From Methanomassiliicoccales archaeon (GTDB taxonomy: Archaea; Thermoplasmatota; Thermoplasmata; Methanomassiliicoccales; UBA472), in NCBI GenBank assembly GCA_013329565.1, contig DUJZ01000141.1:1-14292 (forward strand): a stretch of 14,292 bases of DNA, given 5' to 3'. Shown piece after piece: positions 6,544-13,564 of the stretch. The notes below the pieces were generated by a model. The model was given only the letters and a program-made list of their open reading frames with translations, was not told the origin of the DNA and did not search any database. Numbering within the stretch: position 1 is the stretch's first letter; the number at the start of each line of letters is the position of its first letter. The translations under genes and the position numbers were made by a program.

Positions 6544-7065
6544 CTAAAGGCCAAACAGATAGCCCAGTCCCAGTTCCGTCACGGCGAGGTACACGATGGC
6601 CGCCCTGGTTATGCCCGCGACCAGGTTGGTCAGGGCGAAGAGACGCATATCACGATCGCTGCGGTCCTTACGGAAGATGGAGAACAGGTACACGGGAACG
6701 GTGTCCACCATTATTGGGACGCTTAGTATGAGGTAAAGGCCGAAGTATCCGAGCTTATCAACCAGCCACTTACTGAAGTTGACCACCATGCGGAAGAAGC
6801 CCCATTTCCTGGTCAGGGTGTTTATTGGCTTCTCCACGTTCATTCCGATGTAGAAGACGATGACGCTGCCCACCGCCTTTCCAACACCCAGGAGGATGGC
6901 CTTGAGCAGGAAGGGGGTGGCCGGGCTAAGGAAGAGCATGAGCTCGACCGGCACGGGCAGGAAGAGCGTCGCGGCGATGATGTAGATGAAGAAGACCACA
7001 GAATAGACCAAAGGATCGCCCTGAACCTGCTCAAGGAACGAGGTCAGACCCCCTACGATGTCCAT
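6544..7065 (-). CDS. VTT/DedA-like integral membrane protein (small)
   Basis: A 173-residue multi-pass membrane protein. Hydrophobic segments are at about 18-40, 52-74, 106-130 and 143-170. Between the first two is LPVPVELMLFL, and the second ends with GKAVGSVIVFYIGMNVEK; these match the pattern of the VTT (SNARE-associated/DedA) family, in which a re-entrant proline-rich helix is followed by a GxxxGxxxxYxxG helix. Family knowledge: VTT/DedA proteins act in lipid scrambling or membrane homeostasis. The usual basic motif in the second re-entrant region is only partly visible (RKDRSDRDMR, 132-141), so this is a divergent member. The ATG at 7065 has no clear Shine-Dalgarno. Stop is TAG. It lies upstream of purP on the same strand, but purP has its own promoter. 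An unrelated small transporter is an alternative reading. Confidence 0.72.
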   Translation of the reverse strand: MDIVGGLTSFLEQVQGDPLVYSVVFFIYIIAATLFLPVPVELMLFLSPATPFLLKAILLGVGKAVGSVIVFYIGMNVEKPINTLTRKWGFFRMVVNFSKWLVDKLGYFGLYLILSVPIMVDTVPVYLFSIFRKDRSDRDMRLFALTNLVAGITRAAIVYLAVTELGLGYLFGL

Positions 7066-7176
7066 CGGCCGGATTATGCCATTCGATTAGAAAAGCTTAT
7101 CTTGGGGTTCTAAACGCCAGCTTCGATGCTGGGTTATTATAGGAATGAGATATCTTTTTATGGTTGTATGGAGATT

Positions 7177-7818
7177 ATGCCAGAGGAGACTCCGATGGTT
7201 CCAGAAAAGAAGGTTGGTAAGGCAAAGGACGAAGATTGGTTCGCCAAGTTGGACGCCGAGCTTTCGGCCCGAACCGATGCCATCTCCAAGGACAAGGAAG
7301 AGATCAACTTCCAGAAGACCACGATCAACCGCACCATAATCGGAGATTTCTGGAACGTCCTGAACCGGTTCTCCCGCATCAACGTGCAATTGAACATGGA
7401 ACCCACTTACAGCGAGTTCGCCCAGTTCGAGGAGTTCCCCCTCAAGTGGAAGTTCAAGAACGAGTACGACTTCGAGGCGGTCAACCGCGTACAGCTCGTG
7501 GACCGCACCCAGACCCAGGGGCGCATGGGCGACTCCCTGAAGGTCATGTACTACGCCGTGGACTCCACCCCCTACATGCGCATGGTCTTCGATTATTGCG
7601 AGGGCGAGCACTACTACAAGTACGCCGGATGGAAGCGGATCTTCGGGCAGTTCGTGGTTTTCGACTCTCCGCTCTCCAAGTTCGACATGGACCGCTTCCA
7701 CGAGAAGCTGGCCGATGTCGTGCTCGCCTGGTACGAGTCGCATCTCCGGAACAACCGCGACATTCTCATCTCCCATCTCAAGGAGAAGTACGAGCGCGGC
7801 GAGACCTTCACCGAGTGA
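7177..7818 (+). CDS. Conserved-looking soluble protein of unknown function
   Basis: I do not recognise a family. The protein is about 213 residues, hydrophilic, with no signal peptide or membrane segment. Its first 45 residues are charged and Lys/Glu-rich (KDEDWFAKLDAELSARTD), followed by an aromatic-rich body (DFWNVLNRFSRIN, FPLKWKFKNEYDF, YYKYAGWKRIFGQF, WYESHLRNNRD) and an acidic/basic C terminus. Codon use is like the neighbours, with strong G/C third positions, so it is a real gene. The start is ambiguous: ATGs occur at 7126, 7168, 7177 and 7195. GGAG lies 4 bases before 7177 and GAGGAG (7183-7188) lies 6 bases before 7195; TATA-like elements at 7134-7143 and 7154-7163 make the 7126 start unlikely. 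It is divergent from the VTT-like gene and 153 bp upstream of the rpa operon. Confidence 0.78.
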   Translation: MPEETPMVPEKKVGKAKDEDWFAKLDAELSARTDAISKDKEEINFQKTTINRTIIGDFWNVLNRFSRINVQLNMEPTYSEFAQFEEFPLKWKFKNEYDFEAVNRVQLVDRTQTQGRMGDSLKVMYYAVDSTPYMRMVFDYCEGEHYYKYAGWKRIFGQFVVFDSPLSKFDMDRFHEKLADVVLAWYESHLRNNRDILISHLKEKYERGETFTE

Positions 7819-7854
7819 GCCATTTTCAACGGCTCCCGGCATCATTCCTTTTTA
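7817..7854 (+). terminator. Possible weak terminator after the unknown gene
   Basis: GAGCC (7817-7821) can pair with GGCTC (7831-7835) around a 9-base loop, followed about 12 bases later by CCTTTTTAC. The stem is only 5 bp and starts inside the stop codon, so it is a weak candidate. Confidence 0.3.
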
Positions 7855-7908
7855 CTGGCACCCCTGGTTCTTTACATATCGGTCATTCATTTTCAATCCG
7901 CGGTGAAT

Positions 7909-7964
7909 AATGCTATTAAACGTAACGGGCATAATGGGATGCCTTATTAGCTAAGGAACGGAGG
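7909..7964 (+). promoter_or_regulatory. Promoter and ribosome-binding site of the rpa operon
   Basis: Within the 153-bp gap before rpa, TATTAAA at 7914-7920 is the best TATA-like element; it would start transcription near 7942. A strong GGAGG (7960-7964) lies 7 bases before the ATG at 7972, so translation initiation here is Shine-Dalgarno driven with a leader of about 30 bases. Confidence 0.45.
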
Positions 7965-7971
7965 CATTGAA

Positions 7972-9294
7972 ATGGACAGAGAAGAGCTCGCACCCCACGT
8001 GGATGAACTTGCCAGGGTGCTCGGGGATAAAGCGGACAAGAGCAAGATAACGGAAGAGCTGGAGAAGTACGTCAACCTCTACCGGGTCTCGTTGGAATGG
8101 GCCAAGAGGGACATACTGAAGAAGATGGGCGGTAACCCTGACTCGGTCGGCGACGGATCGGGACGCAAGAGCGTCGCCGAGCTGACCGGGGACGAGCAGT
8201 CGGTGGACCTCCTGGTTAAGGTACTCACCGTGAACCCCAAGACCATCGAGGTGGGCGGGGCGCACAAGAACATAGTATACGGGTACATGGCCGATGAGTC
8301 CGGACGGGTGCAATACACGGTCTGGGAGACGGAGAGCGTGCAACTGAAGCAGGGCTCCACCGTCCTCATACGGAACGCCTACACCAAGGAGTATAAGGGA
8401 ACCCCTCAGCTGAACCTGGGGAACCGGGCCTCGGTCGAGGAGTCCGAGGAGATCCTGGACGTCGCGGACATGCCGTCCGGCGGCGGTTCCGTCGAGGTCA
8501 AGGTCGCCGATCTGGCCGACGGGATGAACTACGTGGTCATCTCCGGCAAGGTCAGCAGGCCCGAGAAGCGGGAGATCACCGCCTCCGGGGAGAGGAAGAC
8601 CATTGTCACCGGGGTCTTGAGCGACGACACGGGGAGCGCGGAGCTCACGGTGTGGAAGGACGCCGAGCTGAAGGACGGCGACGAGGTGCGCATAGTCGGC
8701 GCCTACGTCAAGAGCTGGAAGGGCATACCGAAGCTGAACCTCGGCGACAAGGCGGAGATCCAGGTGCTGGCCAAAGGCACTCTCGGCGATCTGTCGGGCG
8801 GCGTCCCCAAGGTCAGGACCCTGGAGGACGTGGAGCTGTCCGGAGGGGCCATGGACGTGGTGGTGCGCGGAACCATGGTCGACGTGCGGGAGGGAAGCGG
8901 CCTGGTCATGCGCTGCCCCGACTGCCGCCGGGTGCTGCAGAAGAGCACCTGCCGCGTGCACGGCAAGGTCAAGGGGACCGACGACCTGAGGATCAAGGCC
9001 ATACTGGATGACGGGACGTCGTCCATGAGCGCGATCTTTGGAAAGGAGCTCACCGAGCAGCTCTTGAACATCAGCATCGAGGAGGCGGTGAAGATCACCA
9101 CCGACGAGCGCAACCCGGATGCGGTCAAGGAGATGGCCGAGGAGAAGCTGTTCGCCCGGACCCTGGAAGTCCGGGGAATGGTCCGCTCGGACGATTTCGG
9201 ACCGATGCTGATCGCCCGGGAGGCCCGGTTCCTGGAGATCGACGTGAGGGAGGAGGGCGCCAAGCTCCTTACCGAGATGGAGGGATTCCAATGA
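7972..9294 (+). CDS. rpa: Archaeal replication protein A, multi-OB-fold single-strand DNA-binding protein with zinc finger
   Basis: Coats single-stranded DNA in replication, repair and recombination. The 440 residues arrange as a helical N-terminal segment (1-55), OB fold 1 (about 76-155), OB fold 2 (about 173-268) and a C-terminal OB fold (about 282-425). The first two OB folds share the signature DE/DDTGSAELTVWKD and end with KEYKGTPQLNLG or KSWKGIPKLNLG (139-150 and 247-258), a clear internal duplication. The third carries a zinc finger CPDC (C315, C318) plus C327 and H330, as in eukaryotic RPA70 DBD-C and euryarchaeal RPA41. The length and three-OB layout fit euryarchaeal RPA subunits. 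ATG 7972 is backed by GGAGG. The stop overlaps the start of the downstream RPA-associated gene, a pairing known from haloarchaea. Confidence 0.94.
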   Translation: MDREELAPHVDELARVLGDKADKSKITEELEKYVNLYRVSLEWAKRDILKKMGGNPDSVGDGSGRKSVAELTGDEQSVDLLVKVLTVNPKTIEVGGAHKNIVYGYMADESGRVQYTVWETESVQLKQGSTVLIRNAYTKEYKGTPQLNLGNRASVEESEEILDVADMPSGGGSVEVKVADLADGMNYVVISGKVSRPEKREITASGERKTIVTGVLSDDTGSAELTVWKDAELKDGDEVRIVGAYVKSWKGIPKLNLGDKAEIQVLAKGTLGDLSGGVPKVRTLEDVELSGGAMDVVVRGTMVDVREGSGLVMRCPDCRRVLQKSTCRVHGKVKGTDDLRIKAILDDGTSSMSAIFGKELTEQLLNISIEEAVKITTDERNPDAVKEMAEEKLFARTLEVRGMVRSDDFGPMLIAREARFLEIDVREEGAKLLTEMEGFQ

Positions 9295-10175
9295 TGGCCA
9301 GGGAGGTCGCCTGGAGGGTCTTCGCGGCGGAGTTCAACTCCTCCAGCCTGGAGATGAAGGGAGAGGGGGAGAAGACCCCTTCCTACCTCATATCCCCGCT
9401 GGGAGCGAAGATCAACCGCATCTTCGTGGTCGGCGTGCTAACGGACAACGAGAACGTGGGCAACGAGAACGAGCCGGTGTGGAGGGCCAAGATCACCGAC
9501 CCCACGGGGACGTTCTACATGACCGCCGGGCAGTACCAGCCGGAAGCGGCCATGGCCCTGGCCAAGCTGCAGCCGCCCTGCTTCGTGGCCGTGGTCGGAA
9601 AGTTCCGCACGTACTCGCCGGAGGAGGGCAAGATGTACGTGTCGATCCGTCCGGAAAGGGTCGGGAAGGTTGAAGCGTCCGTCCGTGACGGATGGGTGCT
9701 CGAGACCTGCAAGGCCACCATGGACCGCATCTCGGCCATGGAGGAGGCCATGAAGCTCGTTGAGCCGACCGTCGAGAAGCTGATGCAGATAGGGTTCTCC
9801 CGGCCTTTGGCCGAGGGTACCGTGCACAGCCTGGCGCACTATCATCCGGAGGACATTTCCCGCTACAAGGGCATGGTGTCCGATGCGCTGAAGTTCCTGC
9901 TACCGGAGTACCAGACCGGGCCGGACCTGCCTCATGAATCAACCTCTCCGGAGGAGATCGACATCGAGGAGGAGCAGGATGACGTGGACAAGGAAGCGCT
10001 CGTGCTCTCCATGATCGAAAGCCTTGACGCAGGAAAGGGCGCGGCCTGGGACGAAGTGGTGCAGAAGGCCAAATCACAGGGGATCGAGCGCGAGGAGATG
10101 GACTCCATAGCCAACTCGCTCCTGGACAAGGGATTCGTGTACGAGCCGGTGCTCGGCAGGATGAGAAAAATATAA
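9291..10175 (+). CDS. RPA-associated protein (COG3390/RPAP family), OB fold plus C-terminal winged-helix-like domain
   Basis: A 294-residue partner of RPA. Seen: an OB-fold-like region at about 38-128 (INRIFVVGVLTDNENVG, VWRAKITDPTGTFYMTAG, FVAVVGKFRTYS, KMYVSIRPERVG), a helical middle (140-205), an acidic linker PEEIDIEEEQDDVD (220-233), and a C-terminal segment (235-294) that looks like a winged helix, ending LLDKGFVYEPVLGRMRKI. This order resembles RPA32 (OB plus winged helix). Family knowledge: in Haloferax, rpa genes are co-transcribed with rpap genes and their products interact. The ATG at 9291 overlaps the rpa TGA (ATGA); a second ATG at 9294 would remove one residue. Stop is TAA, followed by a T-rich terminator. 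Confidence 0.88.
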   Translation: MMAREVAWRVFAAEFNSSSLEMKGEGEKTPSYLISPLGAKINRIFVVGVLTDNENVGNENEPVWRAKITDPTGTFYMTAGQYQPEAAMALAKLQPPCFVAVVGKFRTYSPEEGKMYVSIRPERVGKVEASVRDGWVLETCKATMDRISAMEEAMKLVEPTVEKLMQIGFSRPLAEGTVHSLAHYHPEDISRYKGMVSDALKFLLPEYQTGPDLPHESTSPEEIDIEEEQDDVDKEALVLSMIESLDAGKGAAWDEVVQKAKSQGIEREEMDSIANSLLDKGFVYEPVLGRMRKI

Positions 10176-10180
10176 GAAAA

Positions 10181-10221
10181 CGGGGAAGAGGTTTCTTTCC
10201 CAGACCTTTTTTTCTTTTCTT
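10181..10221 (+). terminator. T-rich terminator at the end of the rpa-rpap operon
   Basis: GGGGAAGA and TCTTTCCC (about 10182-10189 and 10193-10201) can form a short imperfect stem, followed by T7-C-T4-C-TT (10207-10221). The tract abuts the stop codon of the convergent gene. Archaeal termination on U-runs alone is established, so the tract is likely sufficient. Confidence 0.6.
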
Positions 10222-11183
10222 CACCGGAGCTGCGCCATCAGCTGGTCCTCGAACTGCCACTGCGCGGTGAAGTGGTCGTTGAGGTCCTTGATGATGAAGT
10301 AGTACCAGATGAAGACCACGATACCGAAAAGCAGGGTCAGGATCAGAAGCAGTACGTTCGACCTCTCCTTTATGGTGCTCCAGGAGGGGGTCATGATGTT
10401 GATGCCCAGCTTCTGGCAGGCGGCCTGGGTGTACTGGGTGAAGGCGTGCCACCGCTTGTCGTGGTCGAACGGGAACTCGGCCAGGAAGTACATCACAACG
10501 TAGTTTATGATCGGGAAGAGGCTGAGGAAGGTCCACAGGACCGGGGTCCTCTCCTTCTCCTTGTACATCGCCTCCTGGTTGATGCTCTCCAGAGCTGAGA
10601 TCTCGTTCGCGATTAGCTGGGCCTTCTGGGTCTCAGCTCCCTTCTCCTTGAGGTACGATATGATGGCCATACGCAACGCCATCTCCCGCTTGCGATGCTC
10701 GTCCATCCGCTTCAGCAGTTTGTAGTTAAGGATGCTGTACAGCACCAGGGTGATGACCAGCCCGATGATGAGACCAATCCAGCCGATGACGATGAAGAGC
10801 GCTGCCATGATGATGACGCCCAAGACGATCGCCAGGACCGGCCACAAGATCCAGATGCCGCTCATGATGTCGTCGGTCATGCCGCGGTTCTGAATCGCTC
10901 CGGCGATCTGACCCTTCGCTCCGCCATACGATTGTGCATAAGGCTGCGCGGGCGCTCCGTAGGCCGGCGCCCCGTAGGCGGGGGCGGGCTGCTGCCAATC
11001 CCCCTGAGGAGGCTGGTTGTACTGCTGAGGCGGTTGCTGATTGTTCTGGGGCTGCTGGTACTGCTGAGGCGGTTGCTCAGTGTACTGGGGCGGGGAGCTG
11101 ATGCTCCTTCCGCAGCCCTGACAGAACTGGGCGTCGGCGTTGGCCAACTTTCCGCAGTAGGGACATGTCTTTGTTCCGTCCAT
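10221..11183 (-). CDS. Zinc-ribbon, Gln/Pro-rich multi-pass membrane protein of unknown function
   Basis: A 320-residue protein in three parts. Residues 1-28 are a zinc ribbon (MDGTKTCPYCGKLANADAQ, FCQGCG; C7, C10, C21, C24). Residues 31-88 are low-complexity, rich in Gln, Pro, Tyr and Ala, with repeats of PPQQY and YGAP. The rest holds membrane segments at about 107-130, 132-153, 214-235 and 276-298, with charged helices between (154-212). The C-terminal pattern LLFGIVVFIWYYFIIKDLNDHF resembles DUF4234-type membrane proteins, but I hold that loosely. The topology suggests a cytoplasmic zinc ribbon tethered by a flexible linker. The ATG at 11183 is preceded by GGGAGAG. It is downstream of the MEMO gene on the same strand but with its own promoter. 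Function unknown. Confidence 0.78.
   Translation of the reverse strand: MDGTKTCPYCGKLANADAQFCQGCGRSISSPPQYTEQPPQQYQQPQNNQQPPQQYNQPPQGDWQQPAPAYGAPAYGAPAQPYAQSYGGAKGQIAGAIQNRGMTDDIMSGIWILWPVLAIVLGVIIMAALFIVIGWIGLIIGLVITLVLYSILNYKLLKRMDEHRKREMALRMAIISYLKEKGAETQKAQLIANEISALESINQEAMYKEKERTPVLWTFLSLFPIINYVVMYFLAEFPFDHDKRWHAFTQYTQAACQKLGINIMTPSWSTIKERSNVLLLILTLLFGIVVFIWYYFIIKDLNDHFTAQWQFEDQLMAQLR
11019..11077 (+). repeat. Two 20-bp direct repeats (39-bp period) in the Gln/Pro-rich coding segment
   Basis: GTACTGCTGAGGCGGTTGCT occurs at 11019-11038 and again at 11058-11077. On the coding (minus) strand each copy encodes an Gln-Pro-Pro-Gln-Gln-Tyr-like unit. The adjacent YGAP units (10961-10985) are also repeated. 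This is an internal expansion in a linker, not a mobile element. Confidence 0.85.
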
Positions 11184-11185
11184 AT

Positions 11186-11255
11186 GAATCTCTCCCTTCG
11201 AAAGGCCCCTCTGGGGGGCTCATGCGTATATGCCGTTCGGTATATATCTATAACA
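11186..11255 (-). promoter_or_regulatory. Promoter/leader of the zinc-ribbon membrane protein gene
   Basis: Two TATA-like cores lie upstream of the ATG at 11183: TATATAT (11241-11247), within minus-strand TTATAGATATATACC, and GCATATAC (about 11225-11232). Expected starts are near 11216 or 11202. The leader contains a GC-rich AGCCCCCCAGAGGGGCCT segment (11203-11220) able to fold into a short hairpin, then GGGAGAG as ribosome-binding site. Confidence 0.5.
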
Positions 11256-11267
11256 TCGAAGGTACGG

Positions 11268-12086
11268 TCATCTCATCACGACCACCGCGGCGTAGCCCAC
11301 CACGTCACCCATAGGCCGTACGTCTCCCGAATTGCCATAATGGAGGAGCCTGGCATTGCTCCCTCCGCAGGCCAGGATCATGGTGGCCACCGGACCGTAA
11401 CCGCACATGCTGATGTCGTGCTTCTCCACCACGTCAACAACGCCCTCCGCGTCCAAACGCAGGATGCGTTCCAGTACCATCTCGTCCCTCGCCCTGGCCA
11501 CCTCGGCCGGGAGGTAGTGTGAGAAGTCCGATGATGCCAATATGACAACGTCCTTCCCGGCGCAGGCCTCCTCGAGCACCTTGGCGGTCTCCTTGGCCAT
11601 GATGAGGTCCTGACGTCCCATGACGATCGGCACGACCTTGATCTCCGGATCGAGGTATTGCAGAAAGGGAAGCTGCACCTCCAGGCTGTGCTCGTATAGA
11701 TGGGCGGCGCGGTCTATCTCCACCACGCCCTTCAGGCGGGATACGATGTCCCGGTCCGACCTCACGACGCCCAGAGGCGTCTCGAAGTCCTCGCTGCTGG
11801 CCGAGACCGCTTTGCCGTAGCCGGTGTGGTTCGGGCCGATGATGACGACGGTTTCAGGCATCCCGTCGGCGGCCATCTCCGCGTACACGTGCGCGGCCAC
11901 CGGCCCGGAGAACACCAGACCGGCGTGCGGAACGACCGCCCCGGCGATCCTCCTCGGCCCCTCTTTTTTGACCACTGGTAGTTTTCCAGGGCCCAGGGGC
12001 GAAAGGAAGCAGCGCTCCAGCTCCTTGATCAAGGCGCTCCTGGACGATGAATAGAACTGACCGGCGACGGCCGCCCGGCGGACCAT
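11268..12086 (-). CDS. MEMO1 family protein (AmmeMemoRadiSam protein B-like)
   Basis: A 272-residue member of the MEMO family, related to class III nonheme iron/extradiol dioxygenases; the archaeal function is not established. Seen: N-terminal RRAAVAGQFY (3-12), AGAVVPHAGLVFSGPVAA (48-65; H54), VIIGPNHTGYG (81-91; H87), YEHSLEVQLPFLQ (131-143; H133), SSDFSHY (185-191; D187, H190) and MCGYGPV (C228). The His/His/Cys set equivalent to the human MEMO1 metal site is intact. Lengths agree with archaeal homologues. It lies 39 bp after rpsB, a gene order that recurs widely in archaeal genomes. The start ATG at 12086 has no Shine-Dalgarno but a TTTTAA-type element about 27 bases upstream, so it could also be transcribed alone. 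This stand-alone form is not fused to the AMMECR1 or radical SAM parts. Confidence 0.96.
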   Translation of the reverse strand: MVRRAAVAGQFYSSSRSALIKELERCFLSPLGPGKLPVVKKEGPRRIAGAVVPHAGLVFSGPVAAHVYAEMAADGMPETVVIIGPNHTGYGKAVSASSEDFETPLGVVRSDRDIVSRLKGVVEIDRAAHLYEHSLEVQLPFLQYLDPEIKVVPIVMGRQDLIMAKETAKVLEEACAGKDVVILASSDFSHYLPAEVARARDEMVLERILRLDAEGVVDVVEKHDISMCGYGPVATMILACGGSNARLLHYGNSGDVRPMGDVVGYAAVVVMR

Positions 12087-12125
12087 GTATGAAAATAAGA
12101 GAAAGGGGGTTAAAAGGGTTGGGGT

Positions 12126-12737
12126 TCAAAGGCTGGCTTCGAAGTCGTCGATGCCCAGCTTGAAGTCCTCGTCCCTGGTCAGCTTGCCCTGCTCCTTCAG
12201 GATCTCGCGGGTTAGCAGCCAGTAGACACAGGCCAGAGAGCGGCGACCCTTGTTGTTGGTCGGGATGACCAGGTCGACGTTCCTCGTTTCGTTGTTGGCG
12301 TCGCAGAGGGCCACGATCGGTATGCCCACGTTCAACGCTTCCGCCACGGCCTGCTGGTCGGCGGCGGGGTCGGTGACCACTATGACATCGGGCTCGATGA
12401 AGCGGCTGAGCACCGGGTTGGTCAGGGAACCGGGAATGAGCCTCTCCTCGAAGTACATGGCCCCGATGGCCTTGGACATGATCCGGACCGGCTTCTGCCC
12501 ATACTGCCGGGCGGATACGACCAGTATACGGTCGGTCTTGAATCGGGACAGGAACTTGGCAGCAGCCCTGATGCGGGCGTCGGTCTGCTTGACGTCCATG
12601 ACGTACAGGCCGTCGGTCCTGACCTTGAAGATGAAATCCTTCATGTCAGCACTCTTCTGCTGGGTGCCAATGTGAACACCGGAGGTAAGGTAAACGTCCT
12701 CCGGTACGAGAAGCTCGGTCTTGGACTCGTCGCTCAT
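12126..12737 (-). CDS. rpsB: 30S ribosomal protein uS2
   Basis: A structural protein of the small ribosomal subunit. The 203 residues show the archaeal/eukaryotic uS2 pattern: [21 protein letters not shown] (17-37), the block [20 protein letters not shown] (44-63), [15 protein letters not shown] (70-84), PGSLTNP (102-108), [20 protein letters not shown] (114-133), [14 protein letters not shown] (137-150) and [18 protein letters not shown] (158-175). Bacterial S2 insertions are absent, as expected for archaea. ATG 12737 has GAGGT seven bases upstream, and that motif overlaps the rpoK stop codon (TGAGGT), pointing to coupled translation with rpoK. Confidence 0.98.
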   Translation of the reverse strand: MSDESKTELLVPEDVYLTSGVHIGTQQKSADMKDFIFKVRTDGLYVMDVKQTDARIRAAAKFLSRFKTDRILVVSARQYGQKPVRIMSKAIGAMYFEERLIPGSLTNPVLSRFIEPDVIVVTDPAADQQAVAEALNVGIPIVALCDANNETRNVDLVIPTNNKGRRSLACVYWLLTREILKEQGKLTRDEDFKLGIDDFEASL

Positions 12738-12747
12738 TTCAATAACC

Positions 12748-12921
12748 TCATATGTCGCGTTTTACAGTTATCGGGATTACTCCCTTGTCGAACTCCAACT
12801 GAGAGATGGAGATCGGATCGATCATCCCTTCGGGGATCTCGAGAAGCACAGGCGCGCCTAGGGATATCTGCAGTGCCCTGGCACCGATTATGCGCGCCTT
12901 CTCAAATCTAGTATACTTCAT
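12748..12921 (-). CDS. rpoK: DNA-directed RNA polymerase subunit K (Rpb6/omega homologue)
   Basis: A 57-residue protein, a small assembly subunit of archaeal RNA polymerase equivalent to eukaryotic Rpb6 and bacterial omega. Translation from the ATG at 12921 gives [20 protein letters not shown], then [20 protein letters not shown] and [17 protein letters not shown], ending in TGA at 12748. The [17 protein letters not shown] block and the VPITV-like end (IPITVKR) are the family signature; the length is that of archaeal RpoK. GGTGGTGA precedes the ATG. It is the first gene of an operon with rpsB and the MEMO gene; the 10-bp spacing to rpsB is tight. In many archaea enolase lies between rpoK and rpsB; here it does not. 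Confidence 0.95.
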   Translation of the reverse strand: MKYTRFEKARIIGARALQISLGAPVLLEIPEGMIDPISISQLEFDKGVIPITVKRDI

Positions 12922-13081
12922 GAATTCACCACCAGGGGGAGTGTCCCCATATTAGCGAGGGGCTTATAAATTTTTTCACGATCTGCGCGGAACATGCCAG
13001 ATATCCTTTTTGAGGATTTTAGGGGGAGTTTCTGGAACGTCCTTGTTCCCACCCAAACATTGCCCCTTAATATACCTTGCC
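12922..13081 (-). promoter_or_regulatory. Promoter region of the rpoK-rpsB-MEMO operon and 3' flank of leuD
   Basis: A 160-bp gene-free stretch. On the minus strand AAAAAATTTATAAGCCCC gives a strong BRE/TATA combination (TTTATAA at 12964-12970), expected start near 12942, leader about 21 bases, then GGTGGTGA as ribosome-binding site. Farther upstream, GGTATATTAAGG (13066-13077) is a second possible TATA. Short hairpins GGAAC/GTTCC (13034-13049) and ATCCT/AGGAT (13003-13017) occur, but none is followed by a good T-run for ending leuD transcripts. Confidence 0.65.
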
Positions 13082-13564
13082 CTAGCGGAACCTCTTGGCG
13101 GAGTGGGGTACCAGGCCGCCCTCCTTCAGTATCTCCAACAGGAAGGCGGGGAGCGGCTCGAACCTGCTGGTGCGACCGCTGGTCTCGTTGATGATGACCC
13201 CCTTTTCCATGTTGATCAGCGCGACGTCCCCCTTCTCGAACATCCCGGTGGCGTCAAATTCGATCACGGGCAGTCCGATGTTGATGGCGTTCCTATAGAA
13301 GATACGGGCGAAGCTGGTGGCGACGACCGCACCCACGCCGGCATGCTTGAGGGCCAGAGGCGCCTGCTCGCGGCTGGAGCCACAGCCGAAGTTGCGCCCG
13401 GCCACAATTATATCGCCGTACGCAACGTCCTTGGCGAACCTGGGATCGAGGTCCTCCATGGCGTGTTTGGCCATGTTCTTGACGTCGTAATCGTCCAAAT
13501 AGCGTCCGGGAATGATCACGTCGGTGTTGACGTGATCGCCGTACTTCCAGACCTTGCCCTTCAT
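13082..13564 (-). CDS. leuD: 3-isopropylmalate dehydratase small subunit (LeuD/HACN family)
   Basis: The small swivelling-domain subunit that completes the active site of isopropylmalate isomerase (2-isopropylmalate to 3-isopropylmalate) with the Fe-S large subunit. The 160-residue length fits the short archaeal/bacterial type. Seen: [20 protein letters not shown] (4-23), [18 protein letters not shown] (56-73), [18 protein letters not shown] (84-101). The specificity loop after RYL reads DDYD, which does not by itself distinguish leucine-pathway enzymes from the homoaconitase-type (AksE) of methanogens. ATG 13564 overlaps the leuC stop (ATGA). Stop is TAG. Arginine codons are mixed CGN/AGG (4 of 10 AGG), as in other genes of the window. 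Confidence 0.93.
   Translation of the reverse strand: MKGKVWKYGDHVNTDVIIPGRYLDDYDVKNMAKHAMEDLDPRFAKDVAYGDIIVAGRNFGCGSSREQAPLALKHAGVGAVVATSFARIFYRNAINIGLPVIEFDATGMFEKGDVALINMEKGVIINETSGRTSRFEPLPAFLLEILKEGGLVPHSAKRFR

Noticed and set aside
5439..6554. 15-residue longer start for purP (TTG 6554)
   Set aside because: The TATA box at 6531-6538 lies inside this extension and the extra residues overlap the upstream gene's end; ATG 6509 fits the family start.
7951..9291. 446-codon open frame on the minus strand, antisense to rpa
   Set aside because: It lies wholly opposite rpa, is rich in His, Leu, Val and Gly as expected from reading high-GC3 codons backwards, and shows no family motif. The rpa product has clear OB folds and a zinc finger.
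9493..10536. 347-codon minus-strand frame spanning the rpap 3' end and the zinc-ribbon gene
   Set aside because: It runs across the T-rich terminator and out of frame through the well-supported zinc-ribbon membrane protein; its product is Pro/Arg/Ser-rich with no motif.
11019..11077. Direct repeats considered as a CRISPR or mobile-element trace
   Set aside because: Only two copies, inside a coding frame, encoding a Gln/Pro repeat; no spacers, cas genes or terminal inverted repeats.
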